A DNA stretch of 64,000 nt from Pseudonocardia kunmingensis (GTDB lineage: Bacteria; Actinomycetota; Actinomycetes; Mycobacteriales; Pseudonocardiaceae). Location of the stretch: assembly GCF_006716445.1 (NCBI RefSeq), contig NZ_VFPA01000001.1, positions 620,001-684,000 on the forward strand, written 5' to 3'. The notes under the pieces are model-generated. The model had not been told where the DNA came from and did no database searches. It saw only the letters and a list, made by a program, of their open reading frames with translations. A program made the position numbers and the translations under genes. This document shows positions 51,032-58,490 of the stretch, piece by piece (the first letter of the stretch is position 1; each line of letters opens with the position of its first letter).

Positions 51032-51106
51032 CAGCTTCCCAGCCGACGAACGGCACTCTCGTCGCTACCTAGCCGACGACCGTGCCGTTCGTCATGCGGA
51101 TCGCGT
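51032..51106. repeat. Dispersed palindrome family 1, copy 4
   Basis: Stem-loop 51046-51092 begins ACGAACGGCACT and ends CGTGCCGTTCGT around CTACCTAG; the inner stem has two or three mismatches. The flank CATGCGGATCGCGTCGG resembles copies 1 and 2. The minus-strand CobC-like gene runs into it and stops in its loop at 51069-51071. Confidence 0.8.
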
Positions 51107-52139
51107 CGGCCAGCGCCGCGGCCAGCCGGGTGACCTGGTCCGCGGGGCGCACCGCTACCCGGATGTGGTCGGGACTCAGGCCGGGGAAGGTGTCGCCGCG
51201 GCGCACCGCGATCTTCGCGTCGCGCAGGGCGCCCCTGACCCGCTCGCCGCACCCGTCCGGCAGCCGGAGCAGCAGGTAGGGAGCCTGTCCCGGCAGCACG
51301 GTGACCCCCGGGAGGGCGCCCAGCCGCTCCGCCTGCGCCGCCCTGGCCACCGCGAGCCGATCCGCGGCGTCCTGCGCCTGCGCCACCGCCGACGGCGCGG
51401 AGCACGCGATCACCGCCTCCAGCGCGGGCGTCGACACCGGCCAGGGCGGGCGCGGCGCGGCGAGCCGGGCCAGCAGGGCGGGGTCGCCGAGCGCGTAGCC
51501 CGCGCGCAGCCCGGCCAGCGCCCAGGTCTTGGTGAGGCTGCGGAACACCAGCAGCCCCGGCACGTCCGCCGCCCCGGCGAGGGTCTCCGGCTCGCCCGGC
51601 ACCGCGTCGGCGAACGCCTCGTCGACGAGCAGCACGCGGCCCGGGGCGGCCAGCGCCCGCACGTCCGCGGCCGGGTGCAGCACGCCGGTCGGGTTGGTCG
51701 GGTTGCCGACGACGACGAGGTCCGCCTCCGCGGGCACCTCCGCCGGCACCAGCCGGTGCCCGTCGGCCTCCCGGGTCTGGACGCGCACGACCGGCACCCC
51801 GGCCGAGCGCAGCGCGGCCTCCGGCTCGGTGAACCCCGGGTGCACGACCGCGGCCAGCCGCGGGCGCAGCGCCGGGAGCAGGGCGAACCCCTCGGCGCTC
51901 CCGGCCAGCACGAGCACCTCGTCGGCGCGCCGGCCGTGCCGCGCGGCCACCGCCTCCCGCGCCTGCGCGTCGTGCGCGGCGGCCGGGTAGCGGGCGATCC
52001 CGTCGAGGGCGGCGACCAGCCGGTCGCGCAGCCACGGCGGCGGGCCGCTGCCCTGCACGTTCACGGCGAAGTCGAGCAGCCCCGGGCGTGCGTCGACGTC
52101 GCCGTGGTGGCGCAGCGGGTCGGAGGACGCATGATCCAT
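51069..52139 (-). CDS. CobC-like PLP aminotransferase/decarboxylase (Rv2231c family)
   Basis: 356 residues of the class I/II aminotransferase fold. PLP contacts are visible in [25 protein letters not shown] and [11 protein letters not shown], and the lysine lies in [18 protein letters not shown]. CobC/CobD proteins decarboxylate threonine phosphate or act on a related compound in cobalamin side-chain synthesis, while others are histidinol-phosphate aminotransferases; no other cobalamin gene is nearby. The last residues [10 protein letters not shown] are encoded by palindrome copy 4, which supplies the stop. Confidence 0.82.
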   Translation of the reverse strand: MDHASSDPLRHHGDVDARPGLLDFAVNVQGSGPPPWLRDRLVAALDGIARYPAAAHDAQAREAVAARHGRRADEVLVLAGSAEGFALLPALRPRLAAVVHPGFTEPEAALRSAGVPVVRVQTREADGHRLVPAEVPAEADLVVVGNPTNPTGVLHPAADVRALAAPGRVLLVDEAFADAVPGEPETLAGAADVPGLLVFRSLTKTWALAGLRAGYALGDPALLARLAAPRPPWPVSTPALEAVIACSAPSAVAQAQDAADRLAVARAAQAERLGALPGVTVLPGQAPYLLLRLPDGCGERVRGALRDAKIAVRRGDTFPGLSPDHIRVAVRPADQVTRLAAALADAIRMTNGTVVG

Positions 52140-52148
52140 GCAGGGAGC

Positions 52149-52457
52149 CTACGGCGGCGGTGCCTCCCCGACCGCCGGCAACATCGCTTCCCGCCACCGC
52201 ACGCGCTCCAGTCGCGTCTGCGCGAGGAGGGCGAGGTACCGGACCGGACACGGCGCCGTGATCGTGTTCCGGCCGCCCGGCATCGTGCAGCCCGAGCAGA
52301 CCCCGACCTCGCCGTGACCACGCAGCAACCGCGCGACCAGGGTCGGCCACTCGCCGAGCGCGTCGGCGAGTCGGATGAACTCGCGTTCGTTGCGGGTCAC
52401 GGGGACACGGGTCCCGGCCCGCGGGTCGTCGCGCGTGTCCGATGAGAAGGTGTTCAC
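52149..52457 (-). CDS. Small cysteine-containing hypothetical protein
   Basis: 102 residues. A helical segment ([24 protein letters not shown]) is followed by [25 protein letters not shown], where three or four Cys/His-type ligands might bind zinc. No family named with certainty. It is divergent from the BldC-like gene and the shared region 52458-52652 carries direct repeats. ATG 52457 is used. Confidence 0.6.
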   Translation of the reverse strand: MNTFSSDTRDDPRAGTRVPVTRNEREFIRLADALGEWPTLVARLLRGHGEVGVCSGCTMPGGRNTITAPCPVRYLALLAQTRLERVRWREAMLPAVGEAPPP

Positions 52458-52557
52458 GGGTTCGCAGGGCCTCTCTGCGGATCAAGGGCCGTCGGCGGTG
52501 TTCGCGCACCCCGGCGGCCCGACTCATGTGTGACGTACAGCGCTCATCATTGCGCCA

Positions 52558-52646
52558 AACTCGCACAACTAGCAGCTCACGCACATCTGGGAGATCAACC
52601 ACACCTGACACAGCCATCGGCAACTCGCACAACTCGCAACTACCGT
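52558..52646 (+). promoter_or_regulatory. AACTCGCA direct repeats and leaderless promoter
   Basis: AACTCGCACAACT occurs at 52558-52570 and again at 52622-52634, and the second copy is followed at once by CGCAACT, giving AACTCGCA starts at 52558, 52622 and 52631 (last two 9 nt apart). TACCGT (52641-52646) lies 6 nt before GTG 52653 and is the likely -10. The repeats would overlap the -35 region, suitable for a BldC-like protein that binds direct repeats head to tail. Confidence 0.6.
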
Positions 52647-52652
52647 CGGCTC

Positions 52653-52832
52653 GTGTCGTTGACCTCCGGCGAGCTGGCCCGTCAGCTGGGCGTCTCTCAC
52701 TCCGCGATCTTGAAGTGGGCGCGCGAGGGCTTGATCACCCCGGAGTGGACGACCCCTGGTGGTCATCACCGCTGGGACGCCGACAAGGTCCGTCGGGAGC
52801 TGCGGGACCAGCGGCAACGTGACCCCGAGTGA
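52653..52832 (+). CDS. Small BldC-like MerR-type DNA-binding protein
   Basis: 59 residues, almost only a winged helix-turn-helix: [48 protein letters not shown]. The GGHHRW wing motif corresponds to GGHRRY in BldC and MerR proteins. BldC proteins of this size bind direct repeats cooperatively and regulate development in Streptomyces. GTG 52653 is chosen because TACCGT lies 6 nt upstream. Direct repeats before the gene suggest autoregulation. It may instead be an excisionase-like protein, but no integrase is adjacent. Confidence 0.75.
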   Translation: MSLTSGELARQLGVSHSAILKWAREGLITPEWTTPGGHHRWDADKVRRELRDQRQRDPE

Positions 52833-52863
52833 TCCACCCCTGACGCGGGCGGAGACTGACGAG

Positions 52864-53343
52864 GTGCACCCCGAGTCAAAGAGCCTGTCCGTGGTCTTCG
52901 TCTGCACCGGCAACATCTGCCGCTCGCCGATCGCCGAGAAGGTGTTCGTGCACGAGCTGGAGCAGGCGGGCCTCGCCGACGACGTGCAGGTGTCGAGCGC
53001 GGGCACCGGCGGCTGGCACATCGGGTCGCCTGCCGACGAGCGCGCGACGGCCGTGCTGCGGACCGGCGGGTACGGCGTGGACCACGTCGCCCGCCAGGTG
53101 GACGCGGAGCAGCTCGGCGCCGACCTGATCGTCGCGCTCGACCGGTCGCACCAGCGCGCGCTGCGCGCGATGGTGCCCGAGCCGGACCGGGTGCGGCTGC
53201 TGCGCTCGTTCGACCCGGACTCCCCGCCCGGCGCGGAGGTGCCCGACCCCTACTACGGCGACGACGACGGCTTCACCGCCGTGCTGGAGATGATCCGGGC
53301 GGCGATGCCGGGGATGCTCGAGTGGGTCCGCGAGAACAGGTGA
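52864..53343 (+). CDS. Low-molecular-weight protein-tyrosine phosphatase (PtpA type)
   Basis: 159 residues. The P-loop VCTGNICRSPIAEKV (CX5R-S) lies at residues about 13-27 and the general acid in PDPYYGDDDGF near the end, complete and of normal length. It dephosphorylates phosphotyrosine proteins; Mycobacterium PtpA (Rv2234) lies in the equivalent position. The start is uncertain: GTG 52864 fits family length, GTG 52819 is upstream and overlaps the previous gene. Its stop overlaps the next start (GTGA). Confidence 0.87.
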   Translation: MHPESKSLSVVFVCTGNICRSPIAEKVFVHELEQAGLADDVQVSSAGTGGWHIGSPADERATAVLRTGGYGVDHVARQVDAEQLGADLIVALDRSHQRALRAMVPEPDRVRLLRSFDPDSPPGAEVPDPYYGDDDGFTAVLEMIRAAMPGMLEWVRENR

Positions 53344-54167
53344 CGGTCCTCGGGACGGCCGTGCACGAGCGCGTCCCGCTCGGCGGTGGCGCGGCCCGCG
53401 TCACGCTCGCCGACGGGCGAACCGTGCTCGTCAAGGACGGGGAGCAGGCGGCCGTCGACGCCGAGGCGGCCGGGCTGCGTTGGCTCGCCGCCGCGGACGG
53501 ACCGCCCGTGCCCGCGGTGCTCGAGGCGGGCGGCGGGCGGCTGGTCACCGAGTTCGTGGCGGCCGCGGCGCCGGACACCGCCGCGGCCGCGGAGCTGGGC
53601 AGGGCGCTCGCCGGGATGCACGCCGCGGGCGCCCCCGCGTTCGGCGCCCCGCCGCCCGGTGGCCCGGTCGACGCCCGCATCGGCGGCGCCCCGATGCGCA
53701 ACGCGCCGGCCCCGAGCTGGCCCGAGTGGTACGCCGCCGACCGGCTGCTGCCCTACCTGCGCCGCGCCCGCGACGCCGGGGGCCTCGGCCCCGACGCGGC
53801 GCGCGAGGTCGAGGCCGTGGCCGACCGGCTGCCCGCGCTCGCCGGCCCCGCGGAGCCGCCGGCGCGCCTGCACGGCGACCTGTGGTCGGGCAACGTCCTG
53901 TGGTCGCCGGCCGGGGCCGTGCTCATCGACCCGGCCGCCCACGGCGGGCACCGCGAGACCGACCTCGCGATGCTCGCCCTGTTCGGCTGCCCGCACCTGG
54001 ACGCCGTGCTCGCCGCGTACGACGAGGCGGCGCCCCTGGCCGCGGGGTGGCGCGACCGCATGCCGCTGCACCAGCTGTTCCCGCTGCTCGTGCACGTGGT
54101 GCTGTTCGGCGGCGGCTACGCGGCGCAGGCGCTCGCCGCGGCCCGGGCGGCCCTGCGGGCCGGGTAG
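53340..54167 (+). CDS. Fructosamine kinase family protein
   Basis: 275-residue fructosamine-3-kinase / aminoglycoside-phosphotransferase fold. ATP-binding lysine in RTVLVKDGEQ, catalytic loop RLHGDLWSGNVLW and metal-binding VLIDPAAHGGHRETDLAML are intact. Family members phosphorylate fructosamines on glycated proteins or related sugars, leading to deglycation. GTG 53340 overlaps the phosphatase stop by 4 nt, so the pair is coupled. Confidence 0.87.
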   Translation: MTVLGTAVHERVPLGGGAARVTLADGRTVLVKDGEQAAVDAEAAGLRWLAAADGPPVPAVLEAGGGRLVTEFVAAAAPDTAAAAELGRALAGMHAAGAPAFGAPPPGGPVDARIGGAPMRNAPAPSWPEWYAADRLLPYLRRARDAGGLGPDAAREVEAVADRLPALAGPAEPPARLHGDLWSGNVLWSPAGAVLIDPAAHGGHRETDLAMLALFGCPHLDAVLAAYDEAAPLAAGWRDRMPLHQLFPLLVHVVLFGGGYAAQALAAARAALRAG

Positions 54168-54174
54168 GCGGCGT

Positions 54175-55101
54175 TCAGCGCCAGTCGTCCACCAGGCGGA
54201 CGTCCTCGCGGTCGTAGCCGGGCTCGTTGGGGCGGTGCATGGTGACGCCGGGGATGTCGGTGCGGAAGCCCTCGGCGAGCAGTTGGCGGTAGGCGTCGTG
54301 GCGGGCGGTGTTGACGCCGAGCGTGAGCCGGGCGGCACCGGCCTCGGCGGCGAGGCCCTGGCAGGAGGCCAGCAGGGCGGCGAAGGCGGGCCCCGCGCCC
54401 GGGCCGGGGCGCACCGCGGCGAACTTGACGTAGGCGATGCCGCTGCCCGCCTCGGTGCCCGCGCCGGTGTGGCACACCGCGAACCCGCGCGGCGTCTCCG
54501 GCTCGCCGATCAGCACGACGTCGCCGAGGCCCTGGTCGAGGACGGCGTCGATCTCGCCGCGGACGTCCAGCCCGGGGTGGATCGCGTCGGTGACCGCCGC
54601 GCACCCGTCCACCAGCGCGGCGCGGGCAGGCGGCGCGGCCGCCGAGAGCCGCCAGCCCAGCACGGGCTCACCGCCCGTCACCGGGCGGGACATGATCGCG
54701 GTCAGGAACCGCGGCCAGAAGCCGAACCGTTCGTAGAAGCGGTGGTGGCGTGGGCTCTGCGCGAACGTGAACAGTCCCTGGTGCCCCGCCCCCCACCCGT
54801 CGAGGACGTCGACGGCCGCCGCCACGAGCCGCGCGCCGATGCCGTGGCCCCACAGCTTCGGCGTCACCGACAGCGGCCCGAGGTAGGCGACGCTGCCCCA
54901 GCGGGCGAGCAGGGCGGAGCCGGCCAGCTCGCCGTCGACGAACGCGGCGAGCGCGGCCGTGTGCGGCGCCCGGAACCGGGTGCGGACGAGCGCGGTGTCG
55001 CGGTGCACGTCGCCGCCGAGGACGGTGGCGAACGCGTCGCGGAAGACCTCGTCCGCCGCCGCGACGCCGGGCGCCTCGAGCGGCCGCACCTCGATGTCCA
55101 T
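54175..55101 (-). CDS. GNAT-family N-acetyltransferase
   Basis: 308 residues. A GNAT domain covers about residues 1-150, with the acetyl-CoA loop in LSVTPKLWGHGIGARLV and FYERFGFWPRFLT as motif B. The C-terminal half (about 160-308) is a second, degenerate GNAT-like fold (VKFAAVRPGPGAGPAFAALL). Acceptor unknown. ATG 55101 gives the natural start MDIEVRPLEAPG; GTG 55116 is a 5-residue extension. It converges on the fructosamine kinase gene. Confidence 0.8.
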   Translation of the reverse strand: MDIEVRPLEAPGVAAADEVFRDAFATVLGGDVHRDTALVRTRFRAPHTAALAAFVDGELAGSALLARWGSVAYLGPLSVTPKLWGHGIGARLVAAAVDVLDGWGAGHQGLFTFAQSPRHHRFYERFGFWPRFLTAIMSRPVTGGEPVLGWRLSAAAPPARAALVDGCAAVTDAIHPGLDVRGEIDAVLDQGLGDVVLIGEPETPRGFAVCHTGAGTEAGSGIAYVKFAAVRPGPGAGPAFAALLASCQGLAAEAGAARLTLGVNTARHDAYRQLLAEGFRTDIPGVTMHRPNEPGYDREDVRLVDDWR

Positions 55102-55143
55102 CCCGGCAGGATGCACTGCTCCTACCCTGAACGGACGCCCGGG

Positions 55144-55803
55144 CTACTCCGGTTCGACACCAAGGAGTGACCACCCCACGTCCGGGAAGCCGGCTGCCGT
55201 CGCGACCGCCGCCGAGGCCGTGTTGCGGCGCGCGTGGACGTAGGTGGGCACCGCGCCCTCGTCGAGGACGCGCCGGGCTGCCTGCGCCACGAGTCGCCGG
55301 GCGAGGCCGCGCCCGCGCGCCGCGGGGGCCGTCACGACGGCCAGCTCGCGGCCGTGCGCGTCGTGCCGCTTCACGCCGACGCCCGCGAGGTGCTCCCCGC
55401 TCGCCGGGTCGACGGCCACCAGGACCTCACCGCCGAAGGGGCGCAACCACTCCGGCACCGACGGTTCGCCCGCCGGCCGCCACTCCCCCGCGTCGGGCAG
55501 CGGGGCGGGCGCGGTGCACCAGCGGAAGACGCCGTCGAACCAGCGTCCGGCGATGCCCGTGGCCGCGGGGATGCCGGCCGGGTCCCGCCCGGCCGCCAGC
55601 CACGCCCTGACGACGTCCGCGACCGGCGGTGGCACCGACAGGACCCCGTGCTCCGGCGTGGTGACGCCGAGGACGCGGTGCAGGCCGCCGTCCCACCCGG
55701 GCTCGTCGCGCGCGGGCCAGCCGACCACCGTGGGCCCGGGTCCGTCGCCCGGCCAGCGGCCGAGCCAGGTGCGCAGGTGGGCGGCGAGCCGCTCGTCGAT
55801 CAC
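55144..55803 (-). CDS. GNAT-family N-acetyltransferase
   Basis: 219 residues. The N-terminal about 130 residues are poorly conserved, and the C-terminal GNAT core has the acetyl-CoA loop APAARGRGLARRLVAQAARRVL and the ending VATAAGFPDVGWSLLG. Substrate unknown. GTG 55803 is used. It follows upstream of the other GNAT gene on the same strand with a 42-nt gap, so the two may be co-transcribed. Confidence 0.8.
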   Translation of the reverse strand: MIDERLAAHLRTWLGRWPGDGPGPTVVGWPARDEPGWDGGLHRVLGVTTPEHGVLSVPPPVADVVRAWLAAGRDPAGIPAATGIAGRWFDGVFRWCTAPAPLPDAGEWRPAGEPSVPEWLRPFGGEVLVAVDPASGEHLAGVGVKRHDAHGRELAVVTAPAARGRGLARRLVAQAARRVLDEGAVPTYVHARRNTASAAVATAAGFPDVGWSLLGVEPE

Positions 55804-55842
55804 GCCCGCGAGTAGACCACGCGGGTCTCAGCGTCCGGAACG

Positions 55843-57243
55843 TCAGGAGAGCTCCACCAGCTCGGCCAGGGAGTCGACGAGCGCCTCGGCGAGGACGTCG
55901 ACGTCGGGGAGGGCGTCGCGGTCGGCGGTGAGCCCGTAGTGCACACCGCCGTCGTAGGAGGTGATCCCGATGGCGACGGCCTGGCCGCCGGCCAGCGGGA
56001 CCACCGGGAACATGTCGAGCATCCGCGCGCCCATCGCGTACAGCGGCCGCGGCGGCCCGGGCACGTTGGTGACCAGCACGTTGTAGAAGTTGCTGGAGTA
56101 CTGGCTGGCCAGCCGCGCCCCGAGGCTGTGCACGATGGGCGGGGCGAGCCCGACCAGGCGCATGAGGGTGGAGGCGGCGACGGCCTGTCCGCTGCGCTTG
56201 TGCACCTCCATCGCGTCCCGCAGGACCGCCAGCCGGGCCAGCGGGTCGTCCTCGGTGACGGGCAGGTCCACCAGGTAGGCCGAGATGCGGTTGCCGGCCG
56301 GGACGTCGGCCCCGCGGCGGGCCCGGGCCCGGACGCTGACCGGCACCATCGCGCGGACGGCGGTGTCGGCGGTGAGCGGCTCACCCCGGCTGATCAGCCA
56401 GCGGCGCAGCGCGCCCGCGACCACGGCGAGGATCACGTCGTTGACGGTGCCGCCGTGCGCCTTGCGGACCGCGCGGTGGTCGGCGAGCGCCGTGCGCCGC
56501 ATCCCGTACCGGCGCGCCTCGCCAGTGGCGGCGTTGAGCGGCTGGACCGGCCGGGTGGCCGCAGCGCTGCGGCCCGCCGCGAGCACGCCCTCGACGGTCT
56601 TCCCGACCACCGCGGCGGCCTCCCGTACGTCGGTGAGCGCGCGTCCGGCCACGTCCAGCACGTCACGGGGGCGCCGCAGCGCGTGGGCCGCCGCGGACGC
56701 CGCGAGCTCCACGGCCGACGGCTCCGGGGCGGGCTGCCACTCGTCGGCGGGCGTCTCGCGGGGCTCCGGGGTGCGGTCGAGCAGCACCGCGCCGATGTCC
56801 ATCGACGCGAGGCCGTCGACCATCGCGTGGTGGCTCTTGGTGACCACGGCGAACCGGCCGTCGGTGAGGCCCTCGACCAGGTAGACCTCCCACAGCGGCC
56901 GGGACCGGTCGAGCTGGCGGGCCAGCAGCCGCCCGACGAGGTCGAGCAGCACCTCCTCGGTGCCCGGCGCGGGCAGCGCCGAGCGGCGCACGTGGAAGGC
57001 CAGGTCGAACTCCGGGTCGTCCACCCACACCGGCAGCCCGAGCCCGCCGGGCACCTCCCGCACCTTCTGCCGGTAGCGCGGCACGAGCGCGAGCCGGCGT
57101 CCGATGAGGGCGGTGAACGCGTCCGGGTCGAACGGGCCGCCCGCCGGTGGGGCGAACGTCATCACCGCGCCGACGTGCATGGCCGCCGTGCGGTGCTCGG
57201 CGAACAGGAAGGACGCGTCGAGCGGCGAGAGTCGGTCGACCAC
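55843..57243 (-). CDS. WS/DGAT wax ester synthase/diacylglycerol acyltransferase
   Basis: 466 residues. The catalytic motif HHAMVDG (HHxxxDG, in KSHHAMVDGLASMDIG) lies at about residues 135-141. The N-terminal LSPLDASFLFAE and C-terminal NVLVTNVPGPPRPLYAMGARM are family landmarks. It esterifies acyl-CoA to diacylglycerol or fatty alcohols, forming storage lipid at the membrane. CAGAAT 6 nt before GTG 57243 suggests a leaderless start. It lies 17 nt downstream of the TmsB-like gene on the same strand, linking methyl-branched acyl chains to storage lipid. Confidence 0.9.
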   Translation of the reverse strand: MVDRLSPLDASFLFAEHRTAAMHVGAVMTFAPPAGGPFDPDAFTALIGRRLALVPRYRQKVREVPGGLGLPVWVDDPEFDLAFHVRRSALPAPGTEEVLLDLVGRLLARQLDRSRPLWEVYLVEGLTDGRFAVVTKSHHAMVDGLASMDIGAVLLDRTPEPRETPADEWQPAPEPSAVELAASAAAHALRRPRDVLDVAGRALTDVREAAAVVGKTVEGVLAAGRSAAATRPVQPLNAATGEARRYGMRRTALADHRAVRKAHGGTVNDVILAVVAGALRRWLISRGEPLTADTAVRAMVPVSVRARARRGADVPAGNRISAYLVDLPVTEDDPLARLAVLRDAMEVHKRSGQAVAASTLMRLVGLAPPIVHSLGARLASQYSSNFYNVLVTNVPGPPRPLYAMGARMLDMFPVVPLAGGQAVAIGITSYDGGVHYGLTADRDALPDVDVLAEALVDSLAELVELS

Positions 57244-57260
57244 GCTCCTATTCTGGACCG

Positions 57261-58490
57261 TTACCAGCCGCGCAAGGGGAATCCGGCACGCCCACGATCG
57301 TCGAGCCGCACGCCGAGCACCTGGTGGAGCTGGATGTTGTCGCGCTCGAAGCCGAGCCGGCTGGCCGCCATGTACAGCCGCCACACGCGCGCCCGCCCGA
57401 TGCCGACCTCGGCGACGGCCTCCTCCCAGTGCTCCTCGAGGTTGCGGCACCACCCCGCGAGGGTCAGCGCGTAGTGCTCGCGCAGGTTCTCCTCGTGGCG
57501 GATCTCGAAGCCCGCGTCGTTCATGACCGACACCAGGTGCCCCACCGGCTCGAGCTGCCCGTCGGGGAAGACGTAGCGCGCGATGAACGCGTCGAGCTTG
57601 CGCGTGGGCGTGCGCGGCTGCGTGATGCAGTGGTTGAGCAGCCGGCCACCGGGGCGCAGCCGCTCGTACAGGGACGCGAAGTAGCTGGGCAGGTTGTCCT
57701 TGCCGATGTGCTCGGTGAGCCCGATGGAGCTGATCGCGTCGAACTCCGACTCGGGGGCGTCGCGGTAGTCGAGGTGGCGCACCTCGGCGAGGCCGGCCAG
57801 CCCCCGGCGCTCGATCTCGGCCTGCGCCCAGTCGGCCTGGTTGCGCGACAGCGTCACGCCCAGCGCCTTGACGCCGTGCTCGGCGGCGGCGTGCATGACC
57901 ATCCCGCCCCAGCCGCAGCCGACGTCGAGCAGGCGCATCCCCGGCTCGAGCGCGAGCTTCTGCGCCACCAGCTCGTGTTTCGCGGCCTGCGCCTCCTCGA
58001 GCGTGGCGTCCGCGGTCGGGAACACCGCGCAGGTGTAGGCCATCGACGGGCCCAGCACCCACTCGTAGAAGCGGTTGGAGACGTCGTAGTGGTGCGCGAT
58101 CGCCTTGCTGTCGCGGAACTTCGAGTGCAGCCGGCCCGGCGGGCGGTACTCGAGGTCGGGCGGCGGCTGGCGGTGCCGCAGCCACACCGGCAGCAGCGTG
58201 CGGGCCAGCCGCAGCCGCTCGGAGCCGCTCAGGTCGTGCAACGCGACGTCGGCCATCGCGTCGAGGACCTCGTACACGTCCCCGTCGACCTCGATCTCGC
58301 CCGAGACGTACGCCCGCGCCAGCCCCAGCGTGCCGGGTGCGGTGACGAGCCGCGCCATCGCCCGCGGGGTGAGGATCCGCAGCGCGACGTCCGAGCGGTC
58401 CGGCCCCGCCTTGCTGCCGTCGTACGCCACCACCCGTACCGGCACGTCCTCGCCGAGAACGTCGGAGATGATCTCTGCGACCTGCATCAT
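57261..58490 (-). CDS. tmsB: 10-methyl fatty acid synthase methyltransferase (TmsB/BfaB type)
   Basis: 409-residue cyclopropane-fatty-acid-synthase-like methyltransferase. SAM motif I LLDVGCGWGGMVMHAA is preceded by the substrate region SKAIAHHYDVSNRFYEWVLGPSM, and GLTEHIGKDN follows. Alone such enzymes make cyclopropane or 10-methylene acyl chains. Its ATG overlaps the stop of the flavoprotein gene (ATGA), the arrangement of tmsAB/bfaAB, which make 10-methylstearic (tuberculostearic) acid. The second ATG at 58487 is nearer the ideal distance from AGGAGG. Confidence 0.85.
   Translation of the reverse strand: MMQVAEIISDVLGEDVPVRVVAYDGSKAGPDRSDVALRILTPRAMARLVTAPGTLGLARAYVSGEIEVDGDVYEVLDAMADVALHDLSGSERLRLARTLLPVWLRHRQPPPDLEYRPPGRLHSKFRDSKAIAHHYDVSNRFYEWVLGPSMAYTCAVFPTADATLEEAQAAKHELVAQKLALEPGMRLLDVGCGWGGMVMHAAAEHGVKALGVTLSRNQADWAQAEIERRGLAGLAEVRHLDYRDAPESEFDAISSIGLTEHIGKDNLPSYFASLYERLRPGGRLLNHCITQPRTPTRKLDAFIARYVFPDGQLEPVGHLVSVMNDAGFEIRHEENLREHYALTLAGWCRNLEEHWEEAVAEVGIGRARVWRLYMAASRLGFERDNIQLHQVLGVRLDDRGRAGFPLRGW

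Noticed and set aside
49849..52632. One uninterrupted frame joining Nif3 to the region of the CobC-like gene, suggesting a fusion
   Set aside because: Upstream of ATG 50994 the frame is out of register with the CobC-like protein and reads as Arg/Ala-rich noise; the two genes are separate with a hairpin between them.
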